Below, piece by piece: positions 13,601 to 23,625 of a DNA stretch of 64,000 nt. The first letter of the stretch is position 1; each line of letters opens with the position of its first letter. This DNA is from Amblyornis subalaris (Eukaryota > Chordata > Aves > Passeriformes > Ptilonorhynchidae): NCBI GenBank assembly GCA_018881555.1, contig JACAXG010000202.1, forward strand, positions 744,001 to 808,000, in the 5' to 3' direction. The notes beneath the pieces are model-generated. The model saw only the letters and a program-made list of their open reading frames with translations. It searched no databases and had not been told where the DNA came from. The position numbers and the translations under genes were made by a program.

Positions 13601-16600
13601 CAAATCCAGGCTTTACTCATATTGACCTTATTGAGGAAAATAAGAATTGATGTAATTTCCTCCTTTGTATCGATCACTGGCTGCTTAGTCTAATCCAGAA
13701 TAAAGTGCAGATAAGGGGTTGTAGAGCTACAGGTGCAGCTTTATTTTAGCAGCCAATCTGCCATGTTTGCTACGATGTCCAGCTTCTGGAATAAGCTGTG
13801 TTTAGTTAAAACAAGCAAAGCCCAGTGTGCTTGAGCACTCTCAGAAAGTGGGAGGTGTTCTGGTGCTGGCATTGCCTGAGCATCTTAAATGTTTGGTGCT
13901 GGCAGCCAGGCTGCAACCAGCTCCCGTGGAACCCCCAAACCCAACATGATGACAACTTATTTAACTAAAAAGTACAGAAGCCTAATGTAAGAAAAGCTTA
14001 TAAAGAAATCAGAGCCTTGGTCAGGATATAACAATCCCACCTCTGGTAACAAACTTTCCTGAGACACTTTTCTTCCAGCCCTCAGAGAGCTGCAGGGTCG
14101 CTGGAACGCTGAGTTTGATGTCAGTGTTTAGTGTCTGGTCCCTGTGCCCAGTACAGGGTTTTGTTGCCCTCTAGTGGCTTCCAACGCCCCAAAAGCAAAA
14201 TAATAACATGGGGATTAAGAAGCAAATATCCCTAGGCTTGAGGAAGTCTTTGTACATTAAATATACTGTTTATGTGAATACACAATGCTGACAGTTCCAA
14301 CTGATTTACTGCAGGACAACATATGTATGTCACAAGCTTCAGGATTCCAAATGCAGCAGAAAAATTGGCACATAAGATGCCAAGCCAGTTTAGTTTCCTT
14401 TTTCAAAAGTTATTCACTCCTGACTGATTTGACCAGTTTCCCATCTAAATATCCCATTACAGCTTGCATCTGCAAAGTTCTTCCTACCAAAACTGATATT
14501 CTGTCATTACCAATCTGTAGAAAATGTGCTCTTGCTGAAAAATTCCCGATTTCTTTGTGTAAAGCAGACACTGCTCTTCTGGCCCACATGTGAAAGTCTG
14601 CAGTAGTTTGAAAGCAAACAGGTGAAATGAAAGAAAATTGGACAGCAACAGGAATTTGTCAGAGAGTAACGGTAAATACTGTTACCAATAGTCACTTCTC
14701 TGTGACTTTCATCCTTAGTGCTTNGTTACAGGGTGTAGAATAACAAAAGGAAGCTACTGCTTTTGAAGACATAAAGAATCACTGTGTGTGAACATGAATT
14801 TATGCAAAACACTAACATTTGAAAAGAACAGTGGATGTCACCTTGTAATGGTAGATCTGCTTCATGCAACTGTCAGAACTGCTGTCATCTCGTTTGCTGC
14901 CATTCTGTCTCCAACAGTGCATATCAGCAGAATACTTGTGTGAGAATTATTTTCATTTTCCGTGTAAAATACACAAAATTTTTCTTACTCTGGATATATG
15001 TTGCAATGAACTTGAAAATTTGCATTAGTCTTACTGTTAAAATTAGTAAAGCTGAATAAATTATTATCTAGGCATCTTCTTCAAGTATATTGTTCTGTTN
15101 CTCCAGATTTAGAACTGTTTAAAGAAGTTCAGGATTCCGTAATTCCTTCTAAAGAACCTTTCAAAACACCGGGTGAGTTCAGAACTCTTGAACTTAAATC
15201 TTCCTGTATTTTTTGGAAAAAGATTCTGTGTTTCTTTCCATACAGAAAATCTACTTGCAGGAATCATCATTCAACAATTTCTGAAGTTGTTCTGAGGGTC
15301 TGAGCACAATTCCTGGTTTCAAGACGTTAGACTTGATTACCTTTAGATATCTAGCTGTAGTACCTACTTAGCAGGTCAGTGTACTTAGGTGGTTTTATTA
15401 TCTGTGTAGATAGCTCCGAAATTATTCAGTTCCTAGGTCTAAAAGTGTCTATTGTGCTTGCACTTCTCAGCTGCAGTTGCATGGGATAAATCCAGATCTA
15501 TGGGCTGTGCTTTCACCATATTACAATTAGGCACTTGAACCACCATGAAATGATGTTGTAATTTGTGGAGTGGTTTCTTCAGTTTGTGTGTGCTTTTTAT
15601 CTCTCTAGAGTCAGTGGAAACTTTCTGTACATCACTTAAGGATTATTTTCGAGACACGTGCAAATATGTGACCATGGAGCGGGAAGTAAGTCTGGATCAC
15701 CTGTTTATTGATGGGACACTTGCTCAAAGTCAAACTGAAAGCAAGACTGGAAAGAATAGTGCAAAAGCAATAGAGAAGGAGCTGGTAACTTGCAGCCTGC
15801 AAGAGAAGGAAAAGACAGTCATTAACAGAAACCAAATATTTGAAATCCCACAACGTAACGACTTGGAGACTAAAGTGATTGTGGTGCTGGGAAAAGCAGG
15901 AATGGGCAAAAGCATTCTTGTTCAGAAGATCTGCCAGGACTGGTCCAATGGAGAGTTTTCTCAGTTTGAATTTGTATTTTGGTTTGACTGCAAACAAATA
16001 AGCTTGCCTGAGAAGCAATACAGCCTGAAGGAACTGCTTCTTGAATTTTTTGTAAAACCTCGAGAGGGAAGCAAAGAGATCTTTGAGTATATATTGCAAA
16101 ATCCTGCTAAAGTCCTTCTAGTTTTTGATGGTTTTAAAGGACTGCACGATCACGAGAATTTTCCTCGTTGCTCAGCCAGCCAGCCTGAAAAAGATTTGTG
16201 CAGTATAAAGGAGCTGGTTTCAGGACTCATCCAAAAAAAGATACTCAATGGCTGTACTTTATTATTTACAGCAAGACCAAAAGACAAACTGTACCAGCAC
16301 ATGTCCAAAGTGGATAAGACTCTTGAAATAGTAGGATTTTCCCCTCAGCAGAGAGAACTGTACATAACTAAATACTTTGAAGGATTACCCTACTGTGATA
16401 GCGCACTGAAATTAATCAAAGAGTGTGAGTACTTGTTCAGTCATTGTTACAGCCCTGTTATGTGTAGATTTGTTTGTTTTCTCTGTGAGGCAGTACTTGA
16501 AATGGGAGAGAAGAGTCTTCCTTCAACTCTTACTGCAGTCTTCCTTAAATTTTTTCAGCAGAAGATAATGCTGATGCAAACAGATGCTACAACCATGCAA

Positions 16601-19600
16601 AATCAAGAGAGTCTTGCTACCCTAGCCCGTATAGCCTGGTGTCTCGGAGAAAAGCACCAAAGTGCCATGAAAAGTGATCTTCTTCCTTCTAAGGAAGTCA
16701 AAGAGTTTGCTCTTAAATATGGATTTGTCCTGCCATTTGCATTCCCCAGACATTCAGATAGTGAAGAAGAGGAATTGGGGAGCACATTCTCTGATTTTGT
16801 AATTCAGAATTTCTTGTGTGCACTTCACCTTTTGTTAGCAGAAGAGCTCAAGGATAAAAATCTAACAAAGTACCTGTCTTTTCCATCCAAGAAGAAAAAA
16901 CCTTACAACTGGTTAGATTTAATGCCTCGATTTTTGGCTGGTTTGATGTTTCTCCAGGATGACCCCTACTTCTGCTCCCTTTCAAAGGAAGATGCAAAAC
17001 AATCAACCAAGAAGCAGAAAACACTCTTGAAATACATTAGAAGGCTGCAGATTAATAATTTCTGTCCAGAGAGGTTATTGGAGCTTTTACGTTGTATTTA
17101 TGAAACACAAAGCAATTATCTTCTGCAGCATGTGGCCTTAAGACTCAAGCCAGACTTGTCTTTTCTGGGCATAGGTCTTACACCGCCTGATGTCCATGTA
17201 CTGCACTCTATCTTGAAAAGGTCAAAGAAAGAGTTTTGCTTGGATCTGCGAAACAGCGGCATTGACATGCAAGGGCTGAAAGCCTTGGTCAGCCTGAGGA
17301 ATGTGACATCATTCAGGTTGGTCACTCCCTGTACCTCACAGCATCATCCATAGCACTGTGTGTAGATGACACTTTCATGCAACAACAGCAGTCACATCTG
17401 TTGGTTTTGCATGTTTTGTCACTTCACAGGGCCTCCCTCAGTGACACAGTCAGGCTCTGGCAATCTTTAGAACAGACAAAAGACTACGAACTGCTGAAAG
17501 CATCCACAGCGAAATTTGTTCTTGATCCCTTTAAGGCAAAGACAATGAAGGACATCAGTGACCTCTCCGACCTTGTAGAGATGCAGGAGAAGATGATGAA
17601 TTGGTAGGATCATTTATGATCAAAAGTCCTCTTATACCAGCAATTTGTGCAATCGGGGTTTCACTAACAGTGCTGGCCAATGGAGTTGTCTGCTTGTCCA
17701 GAGGAGAAGTAACTAAGGCAGTGCAAGCTCCTGTGTCATCTCAAACTGTTCTCCTACCCCGATGGGAGGTGGCTGTCGTGTCAGGGAGGATCAATGCCAG
17801 CATCATGCAGAGTAGTCAATAAACTGCCAATAGAAAAGCCAGCTGTCACATTCCTTTAATTCCTTAATATACCATCTTCCAATTGCTTTCAGTTACTTAA
17901 CTTGGGCTGATTCTTTCCCCCTGTAGCACCTGGACATCAATGAAAGCCTGTTTTGCACTGGTCACAAATGGCCTGAGTCAGTCCTTTACCCCAGGACGTA
18001 AAAGCTTGTGTTATATGGTCTAGAAACCCTGTGTTTCGTTCCTGCTGATGATGTGGCTAGAGGACTGGTTGCAATTAAAAGCGGGCAGAAATAAAGTTTT
18101 GCTTTTCTTTTTTTGAATTATGACTTCCATTTTAACATGGGCTGAGTATTTTGACTAAAATACAGACAAAATAGTTTCAGAAAAGTTTGACAGAAAATAG
18201 TTGATTTAGAAAAATGTATTTTTAAGTTTTATTGGAAAAAGAGCAAACAATTGCACCATGAAAGAATTATCAGATTGAAATAACTTGGTTGAAGAAAGGT
18301 TGGAGCAGAAGTTACTCTGAAGTTTCCTGGTTCCTCAGTTAATGCAGCAGTGGTTTCTTTTTGTAAAAGTTTATTAACAAATTATCTTTAAAGCAGTGTT
18401 TTGGTTGCTAAAATATTTGTCACACTCTGGTTCTGCTGTGATTTATTTAGTGTGCAAGAGGCATGTGGTTGCACCAGCTATGAAATTCCTGCCATCAGAA
18501 ACCTCAGAAAACTCGAATTTGCGTAAGTGCTAAACTTCTGCTAATCGAGACGATCAGGTTTAAAGAGGAGAAGTCAGGGATGTTGGCTACAATCATTGAG
18601 CTGATGTATAGTCAGTTTATGCTAAAGCATTAATTAAACCCCATTTATTGCTATTTTGCTTTTCTCAACTAGATTTATTAAGTTATGGCTAAAACTCAAA
18701 AAGCATCATTTCTGGCTCCTGCGGTGATACAGATCAACAAGGTTCTACCAATTTTGTTTGATTTTACTGCAAGTTAGCTCCTTACCACCAGGTGTAGATC
18801 TTGTGCCACAGGGCATGAAATATCTTGACTATGATCCAACTACCTGGGAAATACTTCTCCCCCCAGAAATGCTGAGCTTTTCTATCTGAGTCTTCTGATG
18901 TAATTTTCTACCCTGTCAGAGCTAAGACAATGAGAGAATTACATCAGAGAATACCTCCCAAATAAATTGTTTAGCACCCTTTTCCTGGAAGATGGAAGGT
19001 TGACTTGGTAACACTACTTTAAAAATGAGCTTTTAGTAACGTTTCTTTTTTCCCACAAACTGTAAGCAGCCTCCAAGGCTATTGTATTGCTCAAAATATC
19101 CTGCCATAGCATGTGGATTAGTTTGGGCAGAAATTGCAGCAGTGCAGTGGAGAATTCTCATCAGGTCTTCACCTGTTTCCTGCTCTTCAAATCTAACCCA
19201 ACCTGGGACTGCTATGTTTGGCCTCGCTTCTGATTTTATGCTGCTTTCTCTTCTCCTTTCCTCTTCCTATTTCCCTTTATTTAAATTTTATTTAAAATTC
19301 TAATCCTTTTAACTAGCTGAATTTGTTCTGCTACCAAGGGAACTCCAAATAGTACCTGAGGGACAAATGCTTGGAGCATTGATACCAAAGTGCTGCAGTA
19401 AAACGTTGATCGTAAGTTAGTTTGAATTGCCATTAGTTGGGGGGAAAAATAATTTTGTTTTCATCTCAGTTATACTGAGATACATATATATTTCATCTCG
19501 AGATTATACTTAAAATGAAAAACCTGAAAAAGACAGAGAAAGAACAGAAATACAGGAATCTAAAACCAGTGAGATGAGTCTTGCAAAGAGGAACAAAAAA

Positions 19601-22600
19601 GTGGCAAATGCATGTGCCACTGCTGCTGTGCAAGCTCTGCCCTGCCTGACCTTAGCCTTGTGTGGTCCTCATCTGGAGGCTTCACAGAATTCCTTGGTGC
19701 AGGTGGTAGGGAATGGCTGCTGCTGAGCAGTATAAACTAGCTTGCATTGGGGGCTGCGGGGAAAGAACTGAAAAATCCGTAGGTTTTGTTGTTTGTGAGT
19801 ATGGGAATAACCTGCTGCATGTCTGTATTTTCTTCCAGCCTGGGTCCAGCATGTGGCCTTCAGGGATTGCTAAAACTCGTGAAAATTCTTGCAGCGTTTC
19901 CATCACTTCAGCATTTAGAGTGAGTTCTGCTAAGATTAACTTTGTTAATGTTGCTCCTCAGAAACTCTTGATGATGGAGGAGCTCTTGTACGTAAGAAAC
20001 ATTTTATTTGCCGACAAGACTCCTTGTTTGATGACCAAACGGAACAGCAAAAACAGTTCAAGACTGTAACAGCAGACTAAAAGCTGACGCTCCCCATCCT
20101 CCCTCGAGACACTTGGCAGTGGTTTCAGTCCCTTGAGGGGTGTTCCTGTGTGGTTAAAGGTTCAGTACAGAGCCCACTGGATGCTCCTCCCTTCCTGCCC
20201 CAGCACTGATCAACACTGCCTGTGGTGATCTTATGTCTNCAGTGGAGCTCCAGAACATCCATGACAATCCAACTCTCCCTTAATTGCAAGGTTCTTTATG
20301 CTAGAAACAATTGTACCAGCAATAGTCAATGTTCTGCTGTGACATCTGTGGGAAGATTACTGGGTTTTGAGAGGGCATTTGGCCTTACTCAGCCCATTGG
20401 CCATTTGTCTGTCTTGTATCTGGCCTTTTCATGCTATTTCAGGAAAACAATAAAGCTTTAAAGCTGAAATTTGTCCAATATATCCCAGCAATATCTGTCA
20501 GATTAGAAGGGGATCCAGTATTTGAAATTGTAACTAGATATGAGGAAAAACTTCACTTTTAATACTCTCTCTCTGGAGAAGGAGCTGTTCAGGCAAGGAT
20601 TTACAGCCTCTGCTGGATTTTGTCAGTTTTGTATTTTTGTGTGCACAGGAAATCTCATTTCATCTTAGCTGGAACATGGCTATTTCATAACCATTTTAAT
20701 AATCTTGCATATCAAAGGAAATGGGTCAAGCCATTCAACTATTAAAAAAAAATTCTTAGGCAGTAAATTTGGGCAGCAGAAAACTGCTTATTAGAGAAGC
20801 TGTAATTTGTGTGATGCTTCATGCTGATTGAGGCTACTGCAGAGAAAGAGCTCTTCAAAATAGATAGATTTCAGTGGTCTCTGAGGTGAATAAACCACAA
20901 AAATTTAGATTAAAAGGGAAGCTAATTCTCTCTTTGTTGTCACACAGCCTTGATGCTCTGAGTGAAAATGGCATAGGAGATGAAGGAGCAAAGAGTCTAT
21001 CTGAAGTCTTTCCAACCCTGACATCACTGGAAACATTAAAGTAAGTGCAAGGTTAACAGTTCTGGGAAATTTTGAAAAGAAATAGATTAAACCTAGAGGC
21101 TTAAGGGACTGTGTGTTAACAATTAAGGGCACAAGTACCCCATGGGCATGGAAGACCAATGAGCCTATGGAGATACTTAATCTGTACATTCATTAGACAA
21201 ATAGGTTCATCCTTCTTGACTTCCCTTCAAGGGCTGTATTTTGTCTTTTTCTTTGGTCTAAACAGACTGTCCAAATTATATTTTTAGAAAATTGAAAATT
21301 AATTTTCCCNACATTGTAATAAATTAGAATAAATCTGCTCAACTAACAAAATGATCTCACTTACTGCAGTTTATCACAGAATAAAATAACAGACCTGGGT
21401 GCAGAGAACCTTGCTACAGCTCTTCCTTCCTTGTCTTCCTTAAAAACACTAAGGTGAGTGGTTGTATCCTGTTGAGTTGTTTTGTACATACCTTGCTGTC
21501 TCTGTCAGAAACTACTGAACATGGAACAAAGAGGTAACACTGTGCAGCAGCCGAGCCTTTGATTTCATTCTTACATAAAGTCTTTGGAAAGAAGAGGAGA
21601 GAAAGTATGACAGACATACAGAAGGGTATCTTGGGGAATATAGCACGGACTGGACTGATTTTTAAATCCAGTCCATAATACCCACTTACGAATCATGCCC
21701 TGTACAGATGAGCACCCAGGCCATCATCTGCTGCAAGCGCAAGGTTGTCTGTGTTTGCTGACACAGGAGCAGTGGTCCATCCCACTGCATTAGGATATCT
21801 GGCACAGGCCTGAATGAAGTAGGCAATGCAAGAAACCATGGTGTGCAATTCTGGAATAATTTGGTGATGTGGAAATCTTTTGAATGCTGTGTCCCAAATC
21901 TTTGAGCTTCACTTTTTGGGCAGATTTTTAATTTGATCTAATGTAGACAGAAATGTTCTTATTATTCATAGAATAATAGAATCTAGACCTATTTTTGCTG
22001 TGGCTGTGTTAGGTGAAGAAGGATGTGGCCATTTGCCTTACTTGATACAGAGAATATAAATGTGTGCTTTCAACTTTTACTGCAAATAAGGATAAATTGA
22101 AAGTTAAGATGTATTAACCATATTTGAAAACCCTTGATCTAATATATAGTCTGCTGACATTATCCATTATTCAACTGCGACTGTACTGGTTTGGTTTCCT
22201 GCAGCTTGTACAATAACAACATTTGTGATTTTGGAGCAGAAAATCTGGCAAAAGTTCTTCCTGCAATGACATCTTTAAGGGTGCTAGAGTGAGTATAAAA
22301 ACATTTGAGATGCCCCAGGAAAGCTTACTTCCTTGGAGACTGAAAATACAAATGTTCCATATTTGATTTTAGAGGAGACAGAAATTGAGGAAGAAAATTT
22401 CACAGGGGAAATNTGCTTATGCAGAGTCCAGATAGTCAATGATTAGAAAGATTAAGGAGCAGTTCACTATAAAACCAAAAATATTGGTGTTAAAGTGGGA
22501 GAATAGGGTCATGAGGAGCTGGAGTAGGACCTCAGGGACATAGAAGAAGGAATCCCTCAGAAGAACGAATGTAATGAAGTTCCCATTCGACCTTTTGAGT

Positions 22601-23625
22601 ATATTATTACAGGTTTTTTGAATCGAGAATCTGGTTGGGAGGGGGGGTGGTCCCTATTTTCTTTCTTCCCCCATCTGCAGATTAGCCTACATAGTATTTT
22701 TGATTTTGAATGAAATGTTTGATTACACCACCACATGATGTGATCTGGATTAACAAAGTTGTTTTTATTCCTCAGTGTTCAGTATAACAAAATCACTGGT
22801 GTTGGAGCCCAGCAGCTGACTGACAGCCTACGAAAATGTCCCCATATAAAGAACTTGGTGTAAGTCTCTTGACAGGCTGTTTGCTGTACCTTCATTCTGT
22901 AAAACTGGGTTAGAAATTATGCTAAAGCTGCATTCTGTATTTGTCAGATTTATAAGAGGTGCAAAAGAAGATATCACCAAATACAAAAGCAGCCACAGAG
23001 ATGTTAAAAAATGTTGTCTCTGGCTTCAGCTGCATTAGTTCCCAATGGTCTCAGGCAATCAACCTTGTCTTGCCTTAAACAGTTTACACTGAGCCTGCCT
23101 TTGTTAATCTCCTACCCTCCCAGAGAACCAGACCTACTCTGTGCTGCACGACTTGTGTTTGACAGATAAACAATGAGCAGCCATCATTAGAGGTTAAATA
23201 GACTGAAGCTACCAGTACACATTCAGAGGAAGGGAGTTTCATGAAAAGTTAAAGAACAGTTACAGAGACAGGACTGTAGCGTGTCCTGTAACCAGAGTCA
23301 ACAAGGTTATGGAGGACTGAGCTTTTTTCTAAATCAAAATGCATTTTCCTTTGTTCCATAGCTTAAATACTTTCAAAGCATGATAGTCAAAGGGAAAGAC
23401 AATTTAAAAAGAAAAAAAAGAGAAGAAAACCCCCCCACACAAACAAGAGCAACAACAACAAAAAAGCCACAAACATACCAAACACACCCAAAAAATGGTG
23501 AAGCAAATTACACTTCCTAAAATCTCTTTCTTTTCTGAATTTGCCTTTACAGGATGTGGAATCCCACCATTCCCTATGGAGTTCTTGAACACCTTCAGCA
23601 GCTGGACTCTAGGATCAGTGTGTAG
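4487..23625 (+). CDS. CIITA: CIITA, MHC class II transactivator (18 coding exons)
   Basis: CIITA is a non-DNA-binding NLR-family coactivator that docks on the RFX/CREB/NF-Y enhanceosome and switches on MHC class II genes in the nucleus. The exons were joined by GT-AG sites and phase continuity: coding lengths are 127, 114, 60, 84, 60, 150, 132, 57, 66, 1708, 174, 72, 81, 93, 84, 84, 84 and 73 nt. The total is 3303 nt, or 1100 residues plus TAG, against 1130 in human CIITA form III. Order in the protein: acidic N-terminus (about 1-150), variable segment (about 150-283), NACHT with Walker A GKAGMGKS at 378-385 and Walker B around D457, then C-terminal leucine-rich repeats (about 830-1080). The exon count equals human exons 2-19. 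The chosen ATG aligns with the start used by the human promoter IV form. No frameshift or internal stop was seen. Identity is from remembered human protein, not a search. Confidence 0.95.
6283..6396 (+). CDS. CIITA: CIITA coding exon 2 (residues 43-80)
   Basis: The exon runs from acceptor ctctag to donor gtatga, 114 nt, phase 1 at both ends. It encodes an acidic stretch containing ELEVDASNYEQLNN, equivalent to the human SEPDTDTINCDQFSRLL region. Asp, Glu and Asn are frequent, as expected of the transactivation segment. Confidence 0.9.
6819..6878 (+). CDS. CIITA: CIITA coding exon 3 (residues 81-100)
   Basis: A 60-nt exon, phase 1 at both ends, between ttgctag and gtaaga. It encodes AELVEYVLKDQQEKQVEDIF, a clear match to human AELDQYVFQDSQLEGLSKDIF and among the best conserved N-terminal segments. 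Confidence 0.92.
8183..8266 (+). CDS. CIITA: CIITA coding exon 4 (residues 101-128), NAGNAG acceptor
   Basis: 84 nt, phase 1, donor GTAAGT at 8267. The acceptor reads tagcag, so splicing may begin at 8183 or 8186; the choice adds or removes one alanine without changing frame. The segment (GNLILDETAVENTEKFPDIK) lines up with human HIGPDEVIGESMEMPAEVGQ. I used the upstream AG. Confidence 0.85.
8839..8898 (+). CDS. CIITA: CIITA coding exon 5 (residues 129-148)
   Basis: 60 nt, phase 1, between tctttcag and gtaagt. It encodes TFIGSAESYSDASEPKYKKI, corresponding by position to the human RPFPEELPADLKHWKPAE segment that closes the acidic domain. Residue identity is low; the call rests on order, phase and good splice sites. 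Confidence 0.8.
9344..9510. repeat. Long inverted repeat (77-bp arms, 13-nt loop) in CIITA intron
   Basis: The segment 9344-9420 and the reverse complement of 9434-9510 align without gaps at 66 of 77 positions (about 86%), separated by 13 nt. It lies in the CIITA intron between 8898 and 11881, so the pre-mRNA can fold into a long hairpin. Five mismatches place an adenosine of the left arm opposite cytosine. The origin (local inverted duplication or palindromic transposon remnant) is not resolved; no clear target-site duplication was seen. Confidence 0.9.
11393..11715 (+). mobile_element. Solo LTR of an endogenous retrovirus
   Basis: A 323-bp unit begins with TGTAG, ends with CAACA and is flanked on both sides by the 6-bp direct repeat GAGTAC (11387-11392 and 11716-11721), the target duplication expected of a class II (ERVK-like) retrovirus. 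Inside it, a TATAAA-like box lies near 11467 and an AATAAA at 11607-11612, followed by a C/T- and CpG-richer tail resembling R-U5. No internal retroviral genes adjoin it, so it is a recombined solo LTR. It is in the same orientation as CIITA and ends 165 bp before coding exon 6. The family was not identified. Confidence 0.72.
11881..12030 (+). CDS. CIITA: CIITA coding exon 6 (residues 149-198)
   Basis: 150 nt, phase 1, acceptor ttttaaag and donor gtatgt. It encodes VEVPAVSTGNGSFFAMPLNS and continues into a Ser/Thr/Pro-containing stretch, equivalent by position to the start of the human proline/serine/threonine-rich region (PPTVVTGSLLVGPVSDCSTL). The acceptor tract is T-rich but interrupted by A. 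Confidence 0.87.
13221..13352 (+). CDS. CIITA: CIITA coding exon 7 (residues 199-242)
   Basis: 132 nt, phase 1, between catttcag and gtaaga. It ends in NGTSDVIIYP, which aligns with human GTGVSSIFIYHG and anchors the register of this poorly conserved region. Confidence 0.9.
13475..13531 (+). CDS. CIITA: CIITA coding exon 8 (residues 243-261)
   Basis: 57 nt, phase 1, acceptor ttgccag and donor gtaagt. It encodes VLTSSTETVISPSFPVSLC, a Ser/Thr-rich piece in the position of the longer human GEVPQASQVPPPSGF segment. The call depends on splice sites and phase more than on residue identity. Confidence 0.78.
14164..14177 (-). promoter_or_regulatory. CTCF-like motif in CIITA intron
   Basis: On the minus strand the 14-mer reads CCACTAGAGGGCAA, which fits the CTCF core CCASYAGRKGGCRS at 13 of 14 positions. 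It lies between CIITA coding exons 8 and 9. Binding is inferred from the motif only. Confidence 0.4.
15107..15172 (+). CDS. CIITA: CIITA coding exon 9 (residues 262-283)
   Basis: 66 nt, phase 1, acceptor ctccag and donor gtgagt. It encodes DLELFKEVQDSVIPSKEPFK, the last piece before the large NACHT exon. One ambiguous base (15100) sits in the polypyrimidine tract. Residue identity with mammals is low. Confidence 0.78.
15609..17316 (+). CDS. CIITA: CIITA large exon: NACHT and following helical domains (residues 284-852)
   Basis: A single 1708-nt exon, phase 1 in and phase 2 out, acceptor tctctag and donor gttggt. It carries the NTP-binding core: Walker A GKAGMGKS at residues 378-385, Walker B LLVFDGF with D457, the sensor-like LLFTARPK, and SKVD at 516-519 (SKAD in human). 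The LxxLL motifs LKELL (423-427) and LLELL (773-777) are retained. The human DAYG motif is replaced by KQYS at 419-422. The end aligns with human FSLDLRSTGICPSGLGSLVG. Large single-exon NACHT segments are typical of NLR genes. Reading past the donor hits a stop shortly afterwards, supporting the splice. Confidence 0.96.
17430..17603 (+). CDS. CIITA: CIITA coding exon 11 (residues 853-910)
   Basis: 174 nt, phase 2 at both ends, between cttcacag and gtagga. It encodes RASLSDTVRLWQSLEQ and then KFVLDPFKAKTMKDISDL, matching human RAALSDTVALWESLQQ and KFTIEPFKAKSLKDVEDL. This is the start of the C-terminal repeat region. Confidence 0.95.
18451..18522 (+). CDS. CIITA: CIITA coding exon 12 (residues 911-934)
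   Basis: 72 nt, phase 2, between atttatttag and gtaagt. It ends in EIPAIRNLRKLEFA, matching human ELPAVRDLKKLEFA. The cysteine-containing start (CVQEACGCTSY) replaces the human Ser-rich SSSEDTAG. Confidence 0.93.
19839..19919 (+). CDS. CIITA: CIITA coding exon 13, leucine-rich repeat (residues 935-961)
   Basis: 81 nt, phase 2, acceptor cttccag and donor gtgagt. It encodes LGPACGLQGLLKLVKILAAF, matching human LGPVSGPQAFPKLVRILTAF. It is the first of a run of similarly sized repeat exons. Confidence 0.95.
20948..21040 (+). CDS. CIITA: CIITA coding exon 14, leucine-rich repeat (residues 962-992)
   Basis: 93 nt, phase 2, between cacacag and gtaagt. It encodes LDALSENGIGDEGAKSLSEV, near identical to human LDALSENKIGDEGVSQLSAT. 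It is a ribonuclease-inhibitor-type LRR. Confidence 0.96.
21370..21453 (+). CDS. CIITA: CIITA coding exon 15, leucine-rich repeat (residues 993-1020)
   Basis: 84 nt, one LRR of 28 residues, phase 2, between actgcag and gtgagt. LSQNKITDLGAENLATALPS matches human LSQNNITDLGAYKLAEALPS. Confidence 0.96.
22205..22288 (+). CDS. CIITA: CIITA coding exon 16, leucine-rich repeat (residues 1021-1048)
   Basis: 84 nt, phase 2, between cctgcag and gtgagt. LYNNNICDFGAENLAKVLPA matches human LYNNCICDVGAESLARVLPD. Confidence 0.96.
22776..22859 (+). CDS. CIITA: CIITA coding exon 17, leucine-rich repeat (residues 1049-1076)
   Basis: 84 nt, phase 2, between cctcag and gtaagt. VQYNKITGVGAQQLTDSLRK matches human VQYNKFTAAGAQQLAASLRR. 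Confidence 0.96.
23402..23498. repeat. A/C-rich low-complexity stretch in last CIITA intron
   Basis: Purine runs, a C7 run and CAA repeats follow one another just upstream of the last CIITA coding exon. The stretch has low sequence complexity and no coding sense. Confidence 0.75.
23553..23625 (+). CDS. CIITA: CIITA last coding exon (residues 1077-1100) and stop
   Basis: 73 nt from acceptor tttacag to TAG at 23623-23625. It encodes MWNPTIPYGVLEHLQQLDSR followed by ISV, matching the human C-terminus MWTPTIPFSVQEHLQQQDSR followed by ISLR. The bird protein ends one residue shorter. Confidence 0.96.

Noticed and set aside
17601..17822. 73-codon open frame just after CIITA coding exon 11, followed by AATAAA
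   Set aside because: It begins at a non-ATG codon, and reading CIITA through the donor hits a stop at once, so it is intron sequence. An intronic polyadenylation event remains possible but unsupported.
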